Assembly (NCBI GenBank): GCA_030830415.1
Contig: JAURNB010000076.1
Span: 1 to 5,351, forward strand
Reading direction: 5' to 3'
From: Acidimicrobiales bacterium
GTDB lineage: Bacteria > Actinomycetota > Acidimicrobiia > Acidimicrobiales > Ilumatobacteraceae
DNA length: 5,351 bases
Shown: positions 4,878 through 5,351 of the stretch, piece after piece
How positions within the stretch are numbered: the first letter of the stretch is position 1
Layout of the letters: every line of letters starts with the position of its first letter
Program-made: the position numbers and the translations under genes
Notes under the pieces: model-generated
Told to the model about the DNA's origin: nothing
Seen by the model: only the letters and a program-made list of their open reading frames with translations
The model's database searches: none

Positions 4878-5351
4878 TTTCTCGCACCCGATAAGAGACG
4901 GTTCATTTTCTTTGCCAATGCCGTGCGATCGATTTTTGCATTGTGTCGAATATCGACGGGCAACTCTTTCACCACCCACACTGCAGCAATTTTTTGAGGC
5001 GCAACTGCTAAACGCACCTTTGCCGTGAGTTCGGGGCTGGCTTCGCCCTCGTTGCCGTTGATGGTTTCCACCACCACCACAACTTGCGCAACGCCATGTG
5101 GCCCAACACCCACCACTGCTGCTCGCAGAACTTCAGACACTTCTTCGGCTGCAATTTCTAGTGGCACAGGAGTGATAGCGCCCTCCACCGCGTGAATCAC
5201 GTGCACGACACGTCCTTCTACCCATATATTGCCGGCGGTATCGAGATGCCCTACGTCTCCGGTGCGGTGCCACGTGCGCGCTGCACCTAGGCGGGCCGGA
5301 CGAGCAGCTAATTGTGTGTGCCACAAACGGTCATACCCATCTGACATCCAC
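4874..5351 (-). CDS. oleC: OleC, AMP-forming beta-lactone synthetase, C-terminal part (5' end outside window)
   Basis: The open frame enters from the right edge and ends with TGA at 4876-4874, giving about 158 visible residues; the ATG at 5347 is an internal Met with frame continuing upstream. It is the C-terminal end of an acyl-adenylate-forming (ANL) enzyme: the R-T-G-D motif (codons 5266-5255), then L-D-x-x-G-x-x-W-V-x-G-R about 15 residues later, and near the end L-P-V-D-I-R-H-N-A-K-I-D-R, whose Lys (codon 4936-4934) is the expected catalytic lysine. The P-V-D-I-R-H-N-A-K-I tail is characteristic of OleC, which uses ATP to close beta-hydroxy acids to beta-lactones, and the downstream oleD supports this. 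The usual Asp of the hinge motif G-R-x-D is absent (G-R-V-V-H-V), as in other OleC proteins as far as I recall. In actinobacteria OleB is often fused in front of OleC; that part is not visible. It is the upstream partner of oleD with a 4-nt overlap. Confidence -1.
   Translation of the reverse strand, partial: WMSDGYDRLWHTQLAARPARLGAARTWHRTGDVGHLDTAGNIWVEGRVVHVIHAVEGAITPVPLEIAAEEVSEVLRAAVVGVGPHGVAQVVVVVETINGNEGEASPELTAKVRLAVAPQKIAAVWVVKELPVDIRHNAKIDRTALAKKMNRLLSGARK

Noticed and set aside
4878..4979. A 34-residue N-terminal extension of OleD from an ATG at 4979
   Set aside because: It overlaps the conserved oleC end in another frame and has no family resemblance. The GTG at 4877 places the cofactor strand at the expected N-terminus and overlaps the oleC stop.
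5345..5347. The ATG at 5347 (minus) as the start of a small 157-aa protein
   Set aside because: The frame stays open to the window edge and the content is the C-terminal end of a much larger adenylate-forming enzyme.

Overview
The window reads as an ordinary bacterial chromosome segment of moderate G+C with densely packed genes. No phage, transposon, CRISPR or RNA gene is visible. Two GTG starts, stop/start overlaps, the style of the short cold-shock protein and the OleC/OleD sequences suggest an actinobacterium, possibly an uncultured aquatic relative of the Acidimicrobiia. That placement is an inference from protein style, not a computed result.

Left half (1-2853, + strand): four genes run in one direction. 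They are the 3' end of an NTF2/SnoaL-like gene, a classical short-chain dehydrogenase/reductase (SDR) starting 4 nt after it, a Rieske-type oxygenase alpha subunit after a 62-nt gap, and a vicinal-oxygen-chelate (VOC, glyoxalase-fold) protein whose ATG overlaps the oxygenase stop by one base. This looks like a small oxidative cassette. The oxygenase would hydroxylate or demethylate a ring or other organic substrate, the SDR would oxidise or reduce an alcohol/ketone intermediate, and the NTF2-like and VOC proteins would act on intermediates. The substrate cannot be read from the sequence, and no ferredoxin or reductase gene is present in the window.

Middle (2864-3664, - strand): a stand-alone ferritin-like (rubrerythrin-type) diiron protein converges on the VOC gene with only 10 nt between the two stop codons. 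Upstream of it lie a hairpin that probably ends the cold-shock transcript and a 66-aa cold-shock (CspA-family) gene. The cold-shock gene has a 217-nt non-coding stretch in front of it, room for its own promoter and a long leader.

Right half (3882-5351, - strand): the 3' part of oleC (AMP-forming beta-lactone synthetase) overlaps oleD (2-alkyl-3-oxoalkanoate reductase) by 4 nt (GTGA). These belong to the Ole pathway, which joins two fatty acyl chains head to head and yields a long-chain olefin or, if stopped early, a beta-lactone. In pathway order OleD makes the beta-hydroxy acid that OleC closes to a beta-lactone. oleA and oleB would be expected beyond the right edge. The most unusual point is that OleD lacks two of the three glycines expected in its nucleotide-binding loop.

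Nothing here is clearly a wholly new system. The best candidates for a second look are the uncharacterised NTF2-SDR-Rieske-VOC cassette and the atypical OleD.
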